Source: an uncultured Oscillospiraceae bacterium (lineage in GTDB: Bacteria; Bacillota; Clostridia; Oscillospirales; Oscillospiraceae). Taken from it: 6,688 nucleotides of DNA. The translations under genes and the position numbers were made by a program. Each line of letters starts with the position of its first letter. The stretch's first letter is position 1. The stretch is from the NCBI GenBank assembly GCA_934659445.1, contig CAKUHV010000091.1:1-6688 (forward strand). The letters are read 5' to 3'. The notes under the pieces were generated by a model. It saw only the letters and a list, made by a program, of their open reading frames with translations, made no database searches and was not told where the DNA came from. Below are positions 1 to 5,804 of this stretch, in pieces.

Positions 1-631
1 GATACAGGGCGGCCAGCAGGGGCAGGTCCTCCCGCTGCTCCGGCGGCAGTGCGGGACAGCACAGGGCAAAGCCCGCCAGCCCCCCTGTCCCCTGCCACAG
101 ACGAAGGGTCACAGGGGCGTTTCCCTCATACCCCGGAGCAAAGCACAGGGCAACGTCCGTTGGGCTGTCTGGCGGCAGGACGGGTACGCCCCACGCGCGG
201 CGCAGCTCCTCCGCGCCCGCCCCCTCCGTCATGGCCAGCCGCCGCACCACGGGGCACAGAAGCCGGGCGGCCCAGGCCGCATCCCCCGACCCGGGCCGCC
301 CCAGCAGGGCCACAGCGGCCCGCTCCGGCGGTTTTTCCAGCCGTTCCAGCGCGGCCAGCGCCAGAGGAGCCGCCATGGCCCGGACCAGCGGACCGGCATC
401 CGGCGGCGTCAGGCCGCAGCGCTCCGCAAGCTCCGGCCACGGGAACCCCTCGGGCAGCAGCACCTGCTCCGCCCCCGCCCTGGCCAGCCGCTTCAGCGCC
501 CGCTCCGCCCGGCGCTTCCCCCACCGGCCGGTGAGCTCCGCGCGGCACTCCAGCACAGGCAGGCCGAGGACCTCTCCCCGCTCTGCCCTGCTCCGGCCGC
601 TTTCCGCCGCCGTCAGCCGTCCCAGCACCAC
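1..631 (-). CDS. Unrecognised protein, N-terminal 210 residues (3' end outside window)
   Basis: I do not recognise this protein and assign no function. One minus-strand frame is open from an in-frame TAA at 671-673 to the window edge. The best start is GTG at 629-631, with GGAGG (639-643) 7 nt before it; a second GTG follows directly. The product begins MVLGRLTAAESGRSRAERGE and is rich in Ala, Leu, Arg and Gly. Residues about 35-60 are basic and probably helical. Residues about 104-165 alternate hydrophobic stretches (AAVALLGRPG, AARLLCPVVRRLAM, DVALCFAP), which could be a Rossmann-like alpha/beta fold, but no nucleotide-binding motif is certain. There is no signal peptide or membrane segment. 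The gene follows the M23 gene with a 47-nt gap on the same strand, so it may be the last gene of the ftsE operon. GC in this frame is very high at third positions, supporting real coding. The neighbouring long frames here are shadows. Confidence 0.72.
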   Translation of the reverse strand, partial: MVLGRLTAAESGRSRAERGEVLGLPVLECRAELTGRWGKRRAERALKRLARAGAEQVLLPEGFPWPELAERCGLTPPDAGPLVRAMAAPLALAALERLEKPPERAAVALLGRPGSGDAAWAARLLCPVVRRLAMTEGAGAEELRRAWGVPVLPPDSPTDVALCFAPGYEGNAPVTLRLWQGTGGLAGFALCCPALPPEQREDLPLLAALY

Positions 632-635
632 AACA

Positions 636-664
636 CCCCCTCCGCACAGGGTATGCGGAGGGGG
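636..664 (-). promoter_or_regulatory. Perfect 11-bp hairpin overlapping the RBS of the left-edge gene
   Basis: Bases 636-646 and 654-664 are exact inverted repeats of 11 bp with a 7-nt loop. On the minus strand the 3' arm contains GGAGG (639-643), the ribosome binding site for the GTG at 631, so the folded RNA would hide it. The minus-strand bases after the stem are TGTTGTGG, a poor U-tract, so it is at best a weak terminator after the M23 gene. In the plus direction it is followed by CGTCTTTTA, a better but still short T-tract, yet no plus-strand gene lies upstream. A partial terminator, an attenuator or a translation-limiting stem are all possible. Confidence 0.6.
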
Positions 665-678
665 CGTCTTTTATGGCC

Positions 679-1923
679 TTAGTGGGACAGCTTCGCCTTT
701 TTGCCGCCGGAGGTGACATACAGCGTCTTGTCCTTGAAGTAATTCACAGGATCCTTCCGGGTGCCGTTCACCCGGACCTCGAAGTGCAGATGGTTGCCGG
801 TGGAGGAGCCGGTGGTGCCCACATAGCCGATGACCTGGCCCTGCTTCACCGTGGCCCCCTCGCTCACCGCCCGCTTGCTCATGTGGGCGTAGAGGGTGGA
901 GGTGCCGTCGCTGTGGGCGACGACCACGTAGTTGCCGTAAGACCCCTTCTTCACCGAGGTGATCACCACGCCGCTCTTGGCGGCATAGATGGAGGTGCCG
1001 CCGGGGGCGGGGATGTCGATCCCCGTGTGGTTGTTGGGCTTGCCGGTAATGGGGTGGGTGCGGGAGCCGAACAGAGAGGTCAGGGTGTCGTACCCCGCGG
1101 GCAGGGGCCACTGGAAGCCGGATTCGCTGACCACATTGGCGATCTGGGAGGCCAGCTCCTGCTCCTTCCTCCGGATCTCGGCATCGGCGGCGTTGGCGGC
1201 GGCCTTCAGCTCTTGCTCCGCCTGCTTCAGCACGCTCTCCTGGCCGCTGATCTCCTTGATCAGGGCGTCCACCTCGTCCTGCTGGCCCTTCAGCTCGCCG
1301 CGTCTTGCCTCCTGCTCCGTCTTGGCCGCCTGCTGCTCCTGCCGGGCCTGCTCCACATCGTCCTTTTCCTGCTGGATCTGCTCCTGCAGGGCGATCAGGT
1401 CGTTCATCACCTTGTCATCATACTCCATGATCTCCTCCACCATCATGAAGTTGTCCAGCAGGTCGGAGAAGGACTTGGAGGAGAACAGGATGGACCAGTA
1501 GGACACGTCGCCCTCCTCCTCCATATACCGCACCCGCTGGCAGAACAGGTCGTACTGCTGCTCCTCCTCGGTCTCCAGCTGGGTCAGCTGGACCTCTTTC
1601 TCCCCGATGAGCTGGTCATAGGCGGCGATCTGCTGGGTGATGTTGTCGATCTCCTCCTGGATCAGGTCGATCTGATCCTCCAACAGTTCCTTGCTGTTCA
1701 GCGCCTTGCTCTTATCCGCCCGGACGGCCTTCAGCTGGTTCTGGATGTCCTTCTTTTTTGCCGCAATGTCGTTGGCATTTTTTTTCAGGGCGTCGATCTC
1801 CTCCTGGGTCACCTTGGCGGCGGAGGAGGGGGCGGTCACCGCCGGGCCGGCCGCCGGCAGCAGCAGGATCAGCGCCAGCGCCGCCGGAAGCAGCCGGCGC
1901 AGAAGGGGTCTGTCCTTTCTCAT
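679..1923 (-). CDS. EnvC/PcsB-like coiled-coil protein with M23 (LytM) peptidase domain
   Basis: Secreted cell-wall protein, 414 residues. Residues 1-31 are a signal peptide (MRKDRP, then a Leu/Ala-rich core ending near AVTA). Residues about 36-265 are Glu/Gln/Lys-rich coiled coil in two arms, broken at about 138-168 by the less charged SYWSILFSSKSFSDLLDNFM segment, as in PcsB, CwlO and EnvC proteins. Residues about 278-396 are an M23 domain: HTGID (H299, D303), YAH (H347) and HLHFEV (H378, H380). These are the zinc ligands and catalytic histidines of active LytM-type endopeptidases, so unlike E. coli EnvC, which has lost them, this one should cut peptide crosslinks itself. Such coiled coils bind the extracellular loop of FtsX, and ftsEX lies in the same operon. 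The ATG at 1921-1923 is preceded by GAGGG (1931-1935), which overlaps the stop codon of the small upstream gene. Exact name (pcsB, envC or cwlO-like) is left open. Confidence 0.95.
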   Translation of the reverse strand: MRKDRPLLRRLLPAALALILLLPAAGPAVTAPSSAAKVTQEEIDALKKNANDIAAKKKDIQNQLKAVRADKSKALNSKELLEDQIDLIQEEIDNITQQIAAYDQLIGEKEVQLTQLETEEEQQYDLFCQRVRYMEEEGDVSYWSILFSSKSFSDLLDNFMMVEEIMEYDDKVMNDLIALQEQIQQEKDDVEQARQEQQAAKTEQEARRGELKGQQDEVDALIKEISGQESVLKQAEQELKAAANAADAEIRRKEQELASQIANVVSESGFQWPLPAGYDTLTSLFGSRTHPITGKPNNHTGIDIPAPGGTSIYAAKSGVVITSVKKGSYGNYVVVAHSDGTSTLYAHMSKRAVSEGATVKQGQVIGYVGTTGSSTGNHLHFEVRVNGTRKDPVNYFKDKTLYVTSGGKKAKLSH

Positions 1924-1933
1924 GGGGCGGCCC

Positions 1934-2035
1934 TCAGTACAGGAAGATGTCTGCCACCATGGGCAGCAGCATCAGCAGCACCATCACCAGAGCCAGCGCG
2001 GAGATCACGATCCGCTGCATCTTTTTACGCTTCAT
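1934..2035 (-). CDS. 33-residue single-pass membrane peptide
   Basis: A short frame between ftsX and the M23 gene encodes a peptide starting MKRKKMQRIVISALALVMV and ending ADIFLY. The first seven residues are strongly basic and residues about 8-29 form one hydrophobic segment, so it should sit in the membrane with its N terminus inside. The ATG at 2033-2035 has GAGG (2043-2046) 7 nt upstream, overlapping the ftsX stop TGA (2045-2047). Its own TGA (1934-1936) overlaps the ribosome binding site of the M23 gene. It fits the gap between two essential-type division genes exactly, which argues for a true gene. Size and layout recall the tiny membrane peptides of Bacillota such as Prli42 and DUF4044 proteins, but this is a resemblance of form only. 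It may help FtsEX or the M23 protein, or simply provide translational coupling. Confidence 0.72.
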   Translation of the reverse strand: MKRKKMQRIVISALALVMVLLMLLPMVADIFLY

Positions 2036-2044
2036 ACCGTCACC

Positions 2045-2935
2045 TCATACCTGCAGGAATTTGCGGATGGCCATCAGAGAGCCGCCCACGCCGATCACAA
2101 AGCCCGTCACGCCGAAGGCGGCCAGAATATTCTTGGCCATCTCGCCGTAGGGCAGCATTACCATGGGGGACAGGCCGTTGTTCTGGACGATGAGCTTCAC
2201 CGCCAGTTCATAGACCCCCCACTGGGCGAAGAAGGCCAGCACGGCCCCCGCCAGGCCCAGGATCATGCCCTCTACCACGAAGGGCCAGCGGATAAAGGCG
2301 TCGGTGGCGCCGCACATCTTCATGATGGCGATCTCCTCCCGGCGGTAGAATGTAGCCAGCCGGATGGTGTTGGAGATGATGAACAGGGACACCACCAGCA
2401 GAATGCCCACCAGCACCACGGCCACGCCGGTGGCGATGTTCCGGGCCATGACAAAGCCGTTGGCGATGTCCACGGCGGCCCGCACGGCGGCCACGCCGGG
2501 AATGGCCTTCACCGCCTCTGCCGTTGCGGACATCTGCTGCAGGTCGTCCACATGGATGCGGTAGCGGTCCCGCAGGGCGGTGGCGGGCAGGCGCTCCAGC
2601 AGGGAGTTGTCCGCCCGGCCGGCCTTATACTCCTCTAGCGCCTCCTCTCGGGAGACGAAGGCCGCCTGCTTCACATTGGGCACGGCCTCGATCTCCGATC
2701 GTAGGGCCTGGGCCTGCTCTGTGGTATAGTCCTCGTCTATGTAAGCCAGAAACTCATTCTCGGCCTCGAAGCTGCCCAGCATCCGGTTCAGGTTCACCGC
2801 CAGAAGGGTGAAGGAGCCCATGATGAGCAGACAGGCCACGATCATGCACACGGCCGCAAAGGACATGAACCCGTGGGTGAACACGGAGTGAAACCCCTCG
2901 CTGAAATAGTAGCCGGCGTCAAATTTTTTCGCCAT
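2045..2935 (-). CDS. ftsX: Cell division protein FtsX (ABC-type permease subunit)
   Basis: Membrane subunit of the FtsEX complex, 296 residues, the usual length for Gram-positive FtsX. A cytoplasmic N-terminal helix (MAKKFDAGYYFSEGFHSVFT) leads into TM1 at about 25-47, a large extracellular domain at about 48-167, TM2 at about 168-189, then TM3 at about 218-240 and TM4 at about 268-288. The segment between TM2 and TM3 (TIRLATFYRREEIAIMKMCG, then ATDAFIRWPF) is the family signature near the coupling region that contacts FtsE. FtsX does not transport a substrate; it passes ATP-driven movement of FtsE to a wall hydrolase partner bound by the extracellular loop, here probably the M23 protein two genes downstream. 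The ATG at 2933-2935 lies inside the end of ftsE (17-bp overlap), with only a weak GCGGG-like ribosome binding site, consistent with coupled translation. Confidence 0.97.
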   Translation of the reverse strand: MAKKFDAGYYFSEGFHSVFTHGFMSFAAVCMIVACLLIMGSFTLLAVNLNRMLGSFEAENEFLAYIDEDYTTEQAQALRSEIEAVPNVKQAAFVSREEALEEYKAGRADNSLLERLPATALRDRYRIHVDDLQQMSATAEAVKAIPGVAAVRAAVDIANGFVMARNIATGVAVVLVGILLVVSLFIISNTIRLATFYRREEIAIMKMCGATDAFIRWPFVVEGMILGLAGAVLAFFAQWGVYELAVKLIVQNNGLSPMVMLPYGEMAKNILAAFGVTGFVIGVGGSLMAIRKFLQV

Positions 2936-3608
2936 TGTAATACCCGCCTGTCTCGTCGCTGATGACGCGTCCGTTTTCGATGGCCACCACCCGCTTGCCG
3001 AAGCGGTTGACCAGATTCTTCTCGTGGGTCACCACCAGCACGGTGGTGCCCAGCTCGTTGATGCGCTCCAGCAGCATCATGATCTCCAGAGAGCGCTGGG
3101 GGTCCAGATTGCCCGTGGGCTCGTCGGCGATGATCATGCTGGGGTTGTTCACCAGCGCCCGGGCAATGGCCACCCGCTGCTGCTCGCCGCCGGACAGCTC
3201 GCCGGGGTAGTTGGCCCCCTTCTTCTCCAGCCCCACCAGCTCCAGCACATAGGGGATGCGGCGGCGCAGCTCCCGGTTGGAGGCCCCCACCGCCTTCATG
3301 GCGAAGGCCAGATTGTCATAGACCGTCTTTTTCTCGATCAGGCGGAAGTCCTGAAAGATGATCCCCAGGGTGCGGCGCATATAGGGCACCTGCCGGGGGC
3401 GGATATTGTTCAGGTTATAGCCGTTCACCATCAGCCGTCCCTCGGTGGGGGCGATCTCGGCGGTGATCAGCTTGATCACCGTGGACTTGCCGGAGCCCGA
3501 CGGCCCCACCAGAAAGACGAACTCCCCGTCGTCAATGCGCAGGTTCACGCCCTTCAGGGCCTTGGTCCCGTTTTCATATTCCTTCTGTACGTCGATCAGC
3601 CGTACCAT
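2919..3608 (-). CDS. ftsE: Cell division ATP-binding protein FtsE
   Basis: Cytoplasmic ATPase of FtsEX, 229 residues, full length. Visible motifs are Walker A GPSGSGKST (35-43), the Q-loop in IIFQDFRL (Q86), ABC signature LSGGEQQ (138-144), Walker B MIIADEPTG (158-166, D162 and E163) and the switch histidine in VVTHE (H195). The DFRLIEKKTVYDN stretch after the Q-loop is typical of FtsE as opposed to other small ABC ATPases such as LolD. ATP binding and hydrolysis drive shape changes in FtsX that control peptidoglycan cleavage. The ATG at 3606-3608 has AGGAGG (3616-3621) 7 nt upstream. It is the first gene of the operon, with a leader of about 113 nt from the predicted promoter; its last codons overlap ftsX. 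Confidence 0.98.
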   Translation of the reverse strand: MVRLIDVQKEYENGTKALKGVNLRIDDGEFVFLVGPSGSGKSTVIKLITAEIAPTEGRLMVNGYNLNNIRPRQVPYMRRTLGIIFQDFRLIEKKTVYDNLAFAMKAVGASNRELRRRIPYVLELVGLEKKGANYPGELSGGEQQRVAIARALVNNPSMIIADEPTGNLDPQRSLEIMMLLERINELGTTVLVVTHEKNLVNRFGKRVVAIENGRVISDETGGYYNGEKI

Positions 3609-3728
3609 GGGCCTGCCTCCTGCCGTTCGGTCTCTTATCCTTCAGACGCTGGACCGCGTTTTTTGTTTCCGTTCCGACGGATCTTTTTTGTCCCGCAGAG
3701 CGTACGGCACCGTTCGACCGTCCCTTTC

Positions 3729-3757
3729 AGTGTAACACAGATCCTGCGTTATGTAAA
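3729..3757 (-). promoter_or_regulatory. Predicted sigma-A promoter of the ftsE operon
   Basis: On the minus strand TTTACA (-35, 3752-3757; 5 of 6 matches) and TACACT (-10, 3729-3734; 4 of 6) are separated by exactly 17 bp. TGT directly before the -10 gives an extended -10 (TGn). Transcription would start near 3722, leaving a leader of about 113 nt before ftsE. It lies between the rpmF terminator and ftsE, where a promoter is needed. Confidence 0.7.
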
Positions 3758-3786
3758 TGCTGTTTTGCCTCCGGACGGATAAAAAT

Positions 3787-3803
3787 TGTAACTTTTTTGT
3801 AAC
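3787..3803 (+). promoter_or_regulatory. WalR (YycF)-like operator upstream of ftsE
   Basis: Two copies of TGTAAC (3787-3792 and 3798-3803) are separated by five T residues, so the half-sites repeat every 11 bp. This matches the published WalR/YycF consensus TGTWAH-N5-TGTWAH fully, read on the plus strand. Its centre is about 73 bp upstream of the predicted ftsE start, a position suited to activation. WalRK controls wall hydrolases in Bacillota, and ftsEX with a PcsB-like hydrolase is a fitting target. Single half-site-like words also occur at 3731-3736 and 3752-3757 over the promoter itself. The AT-rich context and opposite orientation leave chance or an UP element possible. Confidence 0.5.
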
Positions 3804-3841
3804 CTCTTTTCGCCCGCCGCCCCCGCCTGCCCCGGGGACAG

Positions 3842-3876
3842 AAAAAAGCCCGCTACAAAACGCAGCGGGCTTTTTT
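3842..3876 (-). terminator. Intrinsic terminator after rpmF
   Basis: A perfect 13-bp inverted repeat, 3842-3854 with 3864-3876, has a 9-nt loop. The core GC stem is GCCCGCT/AGCGGGC, flanked by A6 and T6, so it can stop transcription from both sides. On the minus strand the T6 follows directly, 8 nt after the rpmF stop codon. It separates yceD-rpmF from the ftsE operon. Confidence 0.93.
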
Positions 3877-3884
3877 ACGGCAAA

Positions 3885-4073
3885 TTACTGCTGGGCCTCC
3901 ACCTGGCCAAAGGAACGGCCATTGTAGGTCAGACAATTCTTGCACATCCGGTGAGGCAGCCGGAACGCCCCGCACTTGGGGCAGGTCACGATACCGGGAG
4001 TCTCCAGCTTCCAGTGGGAGCTGCGCCGCTTATCGCGCCGGGCCTTGGACACTTTTCTCTTAGGAACCGCCAT
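3885..4073 (-). CDS. rpmF: Ribosomal protein bL32, zinc-ribbon form
   Basis: Large-subunit ribosomal protein of 62 residues beginning [20 protein letters not shown], the diagnostic L32 N terminus. Residues 31-47 hold the CPKC...CKNC zinc ribbon (C31, C34, C44, C47), so this is the zinc-binding C+ form and not the zinc-independent paralogue. I chose the ATG at 4071-4073, not the upstream in-frame ATG at 4110-4112, because of the near-perfect AAGGAGGTG at 4080-4088 and because family members start MAVPK. It lies 51 bp after yceD and shares its promoter, the common bacterial arrangement. Confidence 0.97.
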   Translation of the reverse strand: MAVPKRKVSKARRDKRRSSHWKLETPGIVTCPKCGAFRLPHRMCKNCLTYNGRSFGQVEAQQ

Positions 4074-4124
4074 GGTTGACACCTCCTTCGGTTTGCGTGC
4101 CCATCCAGGCACTTGGACTTTACA

Positions 4125-4634
4125 TTAGTTTTCCTCAGCTTGATCCAGAAGCTGCGACAGGGCCGCCCACCGGGGGTCTGTCTCAGGTCTGCACCGGCAG
4201 GGGCCCAAATTCAAATCGGCTCCGCACTTGGCACACAGCCCTTTACAGTCGTCTGAGCAAAGGTTTTTGGTATCCATTTCGAGGATCAGCACCGTGGACA
4301 CGACTTCGTCCAGATCCAGTTGGGTGCCGTCCAGCAGGAAGATATCGCTGTCGCTTTCTTCTTCCTCCAGATGGTCGGCCACCAGGGTGTTCAGCGCCAC
4401 CGTTTTTTCCCGGGAAAAGGCCTTCCCGCAGCGGTCGCACACCAGCTCCAGCGTGGAGCGGATCGTCCCCTCCAGCACAAGGGCGCCGGCGTGGTTGGTC
4501 ACGCAACCCTGGACATGGACGGGGTGGGCAAAGGGCTTACGTCCGTAAAACTCCAGGTCGGACAGATCCATCTGATCGTCAAAGGACTTCTTCCCGTCGG
4601 GGACATGGATGATGTCCTTCAATTCCAGACGCAT
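4125..4634 (-). CDS. yceD: YceD/DUF177 family protein, ribosome-synthesis associated
   Basis: 169 residues, beginning MRLELKDIIHVPDG. The family is almost always found next to rpmF and is linked to 23S rRNA or large-subunit accumulation; its exact biochemistry is unknown. Two cysteine groups are visible: CDRC (C66, C69) after the LEGTIRSTLELV strand, and the C-terminal NLCSDDCKGLCAKCGADLN...CRC (C126, C130, C134, C137, C146, C148), the DCKGLC signature of DUF177 and a likely metal site. An acidic linker (LEEEESDSD) lies between. An in-frame ATG exists upstream at 4704-4706, but it overlaps the -35/-10 region of the promoter, whereas the ATG at 4632-4634 has GGGAGGA (4639-4645) at a good distance and gives the normal family length. 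Confidence 0.94.
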   Translation of the reverse strand: MRLELKDIIHVPDGKKSFDDQMDLSDLEFYGRKPFAHPVHVQGCVTNHAGALVLEGTIRSTLELVCDRCGKAFSREKTVALNTLVADHLEEEESDSDIFLLDGTQLDLDEVVSTVLILEMDTKNLCSDDCKGLCAKCGADLNLGPCRCRPETDPRWAALSQLLDQAEEN

Positions 4635-4685
4635 AGCTTCCTCCCGGGGCACACGGGCCCATACTCGCATAATGGTACGGAGAGT

Positions 4686-4714
4686 ATTATACTGAATCCG
4701 GGACATAATGTCAA
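4686..4714 (-). promoter_or_regulatory. Consensus sigma-A promoter of yceD-rpmF
   Basis: On the minus strand TTGACA (4709-4714) and TATAAT (4686-4691) are both perfect consensus hexamers separated by 17 bp. Transcription should start near 4679, about 45 nt before the yceD start. AT-rich DNA upstream (4715-4747) may act as an UP element. This predicts strong, constitutive, probably growth-related expression. Confidence 0.93.
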
Positions 4715-4727
4715 ACCTTTTTTATGG

Positions 4728-4761
4728 TTGACAAATATATTTTTTTCGTGCAAGCTATCTA
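4728..4761 (+). promoter_or_regulatory. Weak candidate promoter for the pseudouridine synthase gene
   Basis: A perfect TTGACA on the plus strand (4728-4733) points towards the gene at 4825. At normal spacing of 16-18 bp there is no good -10 (CAAGCT at 17 bp). TATCTA at 4756-4761 is the nearest T/A word, but at 22 bp it is too far for a standard promoter. The gene needs a promoter somewhere in 4715-4820, so this is offered only as the best candidate. The spacer is very AT-rich. Confidence 0.28.
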
Positions 4762-4769
4762 CAGGCTGT

Positions 4770-4793
4770 GCCGCCCCCTCCCGGCCGGGCGGC
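4770..4793 (+). other. Small GC-rich stem-loop in the pseudouridine synthase leader
   Basis: GCCGCCC (4770-4776) pairs exactly with GGGCGGC (4787-4793), with a 10-nt loop. It is followed by AAAAGAT and not by a T-tract, so it is not a terminator. It ends 20 nt before the GAGG ribosome binding site. Short GC stems arise easily in such GC-rich DNA, so function is uncertain. Confidence 0.3.
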
Positions 4794-4824
4794 AAAAGAT
4801 CAGCCCTTTTGAAGAGGATCTGCC

Positions 4825-5799
4825 ATGAAGGAATTTACCATATCCCAAAACGACGCCGGACAGCGGCTGGACCGCTGGCTGGCCAAGACTCTGCCCCTGC
4901 TGCCCGCCCCCCTGGCCCAGAAATATATCCGGCTGAAGCGGGTCAAGCTAAACGGCAAAGGGGCCAAACGGGACGCCCGGCTGAATGTGGGCGACGTTCT
5001 GCAATTATATATCAACGACGAGTTCTTTGACAAGCCCACGCCGGAAAACGCCTTTCTCTCTTTGTACCAGCCCAGGCTGAATATCCTCTATGAGGACGAA
5101 AACATCCTCCTGCTGGACAAGCGCCCCGGCATGGTGGTGCACCCCGACGAGAACGAGCGGGTGAACACCCTTCTGACCCACCTGCAGGCCTATCTGTACC
5201 AGAAGAAGGAGTGGTCCCCCTACTGGGAGAACTCCTTTGCCCCCGCCCTGTGCAACCGCATTGACCGGAACACCGGCGGCATCGTCATCGCCGCGAAGAA
5301 CGCCGAGGCCCTGCGGGTGATGAACCAGAAGATCCGTGATCGGGAGCTGAACAAGTACTACCTCTGTGTGGTGCAGGGCAAAATGCCCCGGAAGGAGGGC
5401 AAGCTGGAGGGCTATCTCTGGAAGGACGAGGTGAAGAAGCAGGTCTACGTCCGCAGCAAGCCCCAGCCCGGGGCCAAGACCGCCGTGACCCTCTACCGGG
5501 TGCTGACGGAGGGGAACGGTCTGTCCCTGGTGGAGTGTGACCTGATCACCGGGCGGACCCACCAGATCCGCGCCCAGTTTGCCGCTGCGGGCCACCCCCT
5601 CATCGGCGACGGCAAGTACGGCAGCGAGCGGGAGAACCGGAGGTACGGCCGCCACGGACAGGCCCTGTACTCCTATAAGCTCACCTTCCGCTTTACCACC
5701 GACGCCGGGCCCCTGGCCGATCTGGACGGGCGCACCTTCCAGGTGGACAATGTGGACTTTGTGGAGGAATTTTTCCCGGGATATACCTTGCAGGAATAA
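4825..5799 (+). CDS. RluA-family RNA pseudouridine synthase
   Basis: Converts uridine to pseudouridine in rRNA (RluC/RluD-type) or tRNA; the target cannot be told from sequence. 324 residues, normal for the family. Residues about 12-62 are an S4 RNA-binding domain (AGQRLDRWLAKTLP, then KRVKLNGK and LNVGDVLQLYI). Residues about 85-300 are the catalytic domain: ILYEDENILLLDKRPGMVVHP, then the catalytic aspartate D147 in NRIDRNTGGIVI, which corresponds to HRLD.DTSG in E. coli enzymes; the H-to-N and S-to-G changes also occur in Bacillota paralogues. GRTHQIRAQF (243-252) and HPLIGDGKYG (257-266) complete the family motifs. The ATG at 4825 has GAGG (4814-4817) 7 nt upstream. It stands alone, divergent from yceD-rpmF and convergent with rpoD. 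Confidence 0.95.
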   Translation: MKEFTISQNDAGQRLDRWLAKTLPLLPAPLAQKYIRLKRVKLNGKGAKRDARLNVGDVLQLYINDEFFDKPTPENAFLSLYQPRLNILYEDENILLLDKRPGMVVHPDENERVNTLLTHLQAYLYQKKEWSPYWENSFAPALCNRIDRNTGGIVIAAKNAEALRVMNQKIRDRELNKYYLCVVQGKMPRKEGKLEGYLWKDEVKKQVYVRSKPQPGAKTAVTLYRVLTEGNGLSLVECDLITGRTHQIRAQFAAAGHPLIGDGKYGSERENRRYGRHGQALYSYKLTFRFTTDAGPLADLDGRTFQVDNVDFVEEFFPGYTLQE

Positions 5800-5804
5800 A
5801 ACAG

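Noticed and set aside
636..675. Plus-strand intrinsic terminator (stem then CGTCTTTTA)
   Set aside because: No supported plus-strand gene lies upstream, so a plus-strand terminator role has no purpose here; kept only as a possible minus-strand regulatory stem.
49..716. Two plus-strand frames of 161 codons each at the left edge
   Set aside because: Pro/Ala/Ser/Arg-rich products typical of antisense reading of GC-rich coding DNA; no supporting ribosome binding site.
126..719. Minus-strand frame of 197 codons at the left edge
   Set aside because: It is in a different frame from the better candidate (start 631), is dominated by Gly/Ala/Arg low-complexity sequence, and would start inside the end of the M23 gene.
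673..2193. Long plus-strand frame of 506 codons opposite the M23 gene
   Set aside because: It is the antisense shadow of the coiled-coil gene: its Leu/His/Gly-rich composition mirrors Gln/Glu/Lys codons on the other strand, and no ribosome binding site or domain is present.
4074..4112. Longer N terminus for L32 starting at 4112
   Set aside because: L32 proteins start MAVPK, and a near-perfect ribosome binding site lies inside the extension.
4635..4706. Longer N terminus for YceD starting at 4706
   Set aside because: That start overlaps the -35/-10 region of a perfect consensus promoter, upstream of the predicted transcription start, and would add residues absent from the family.
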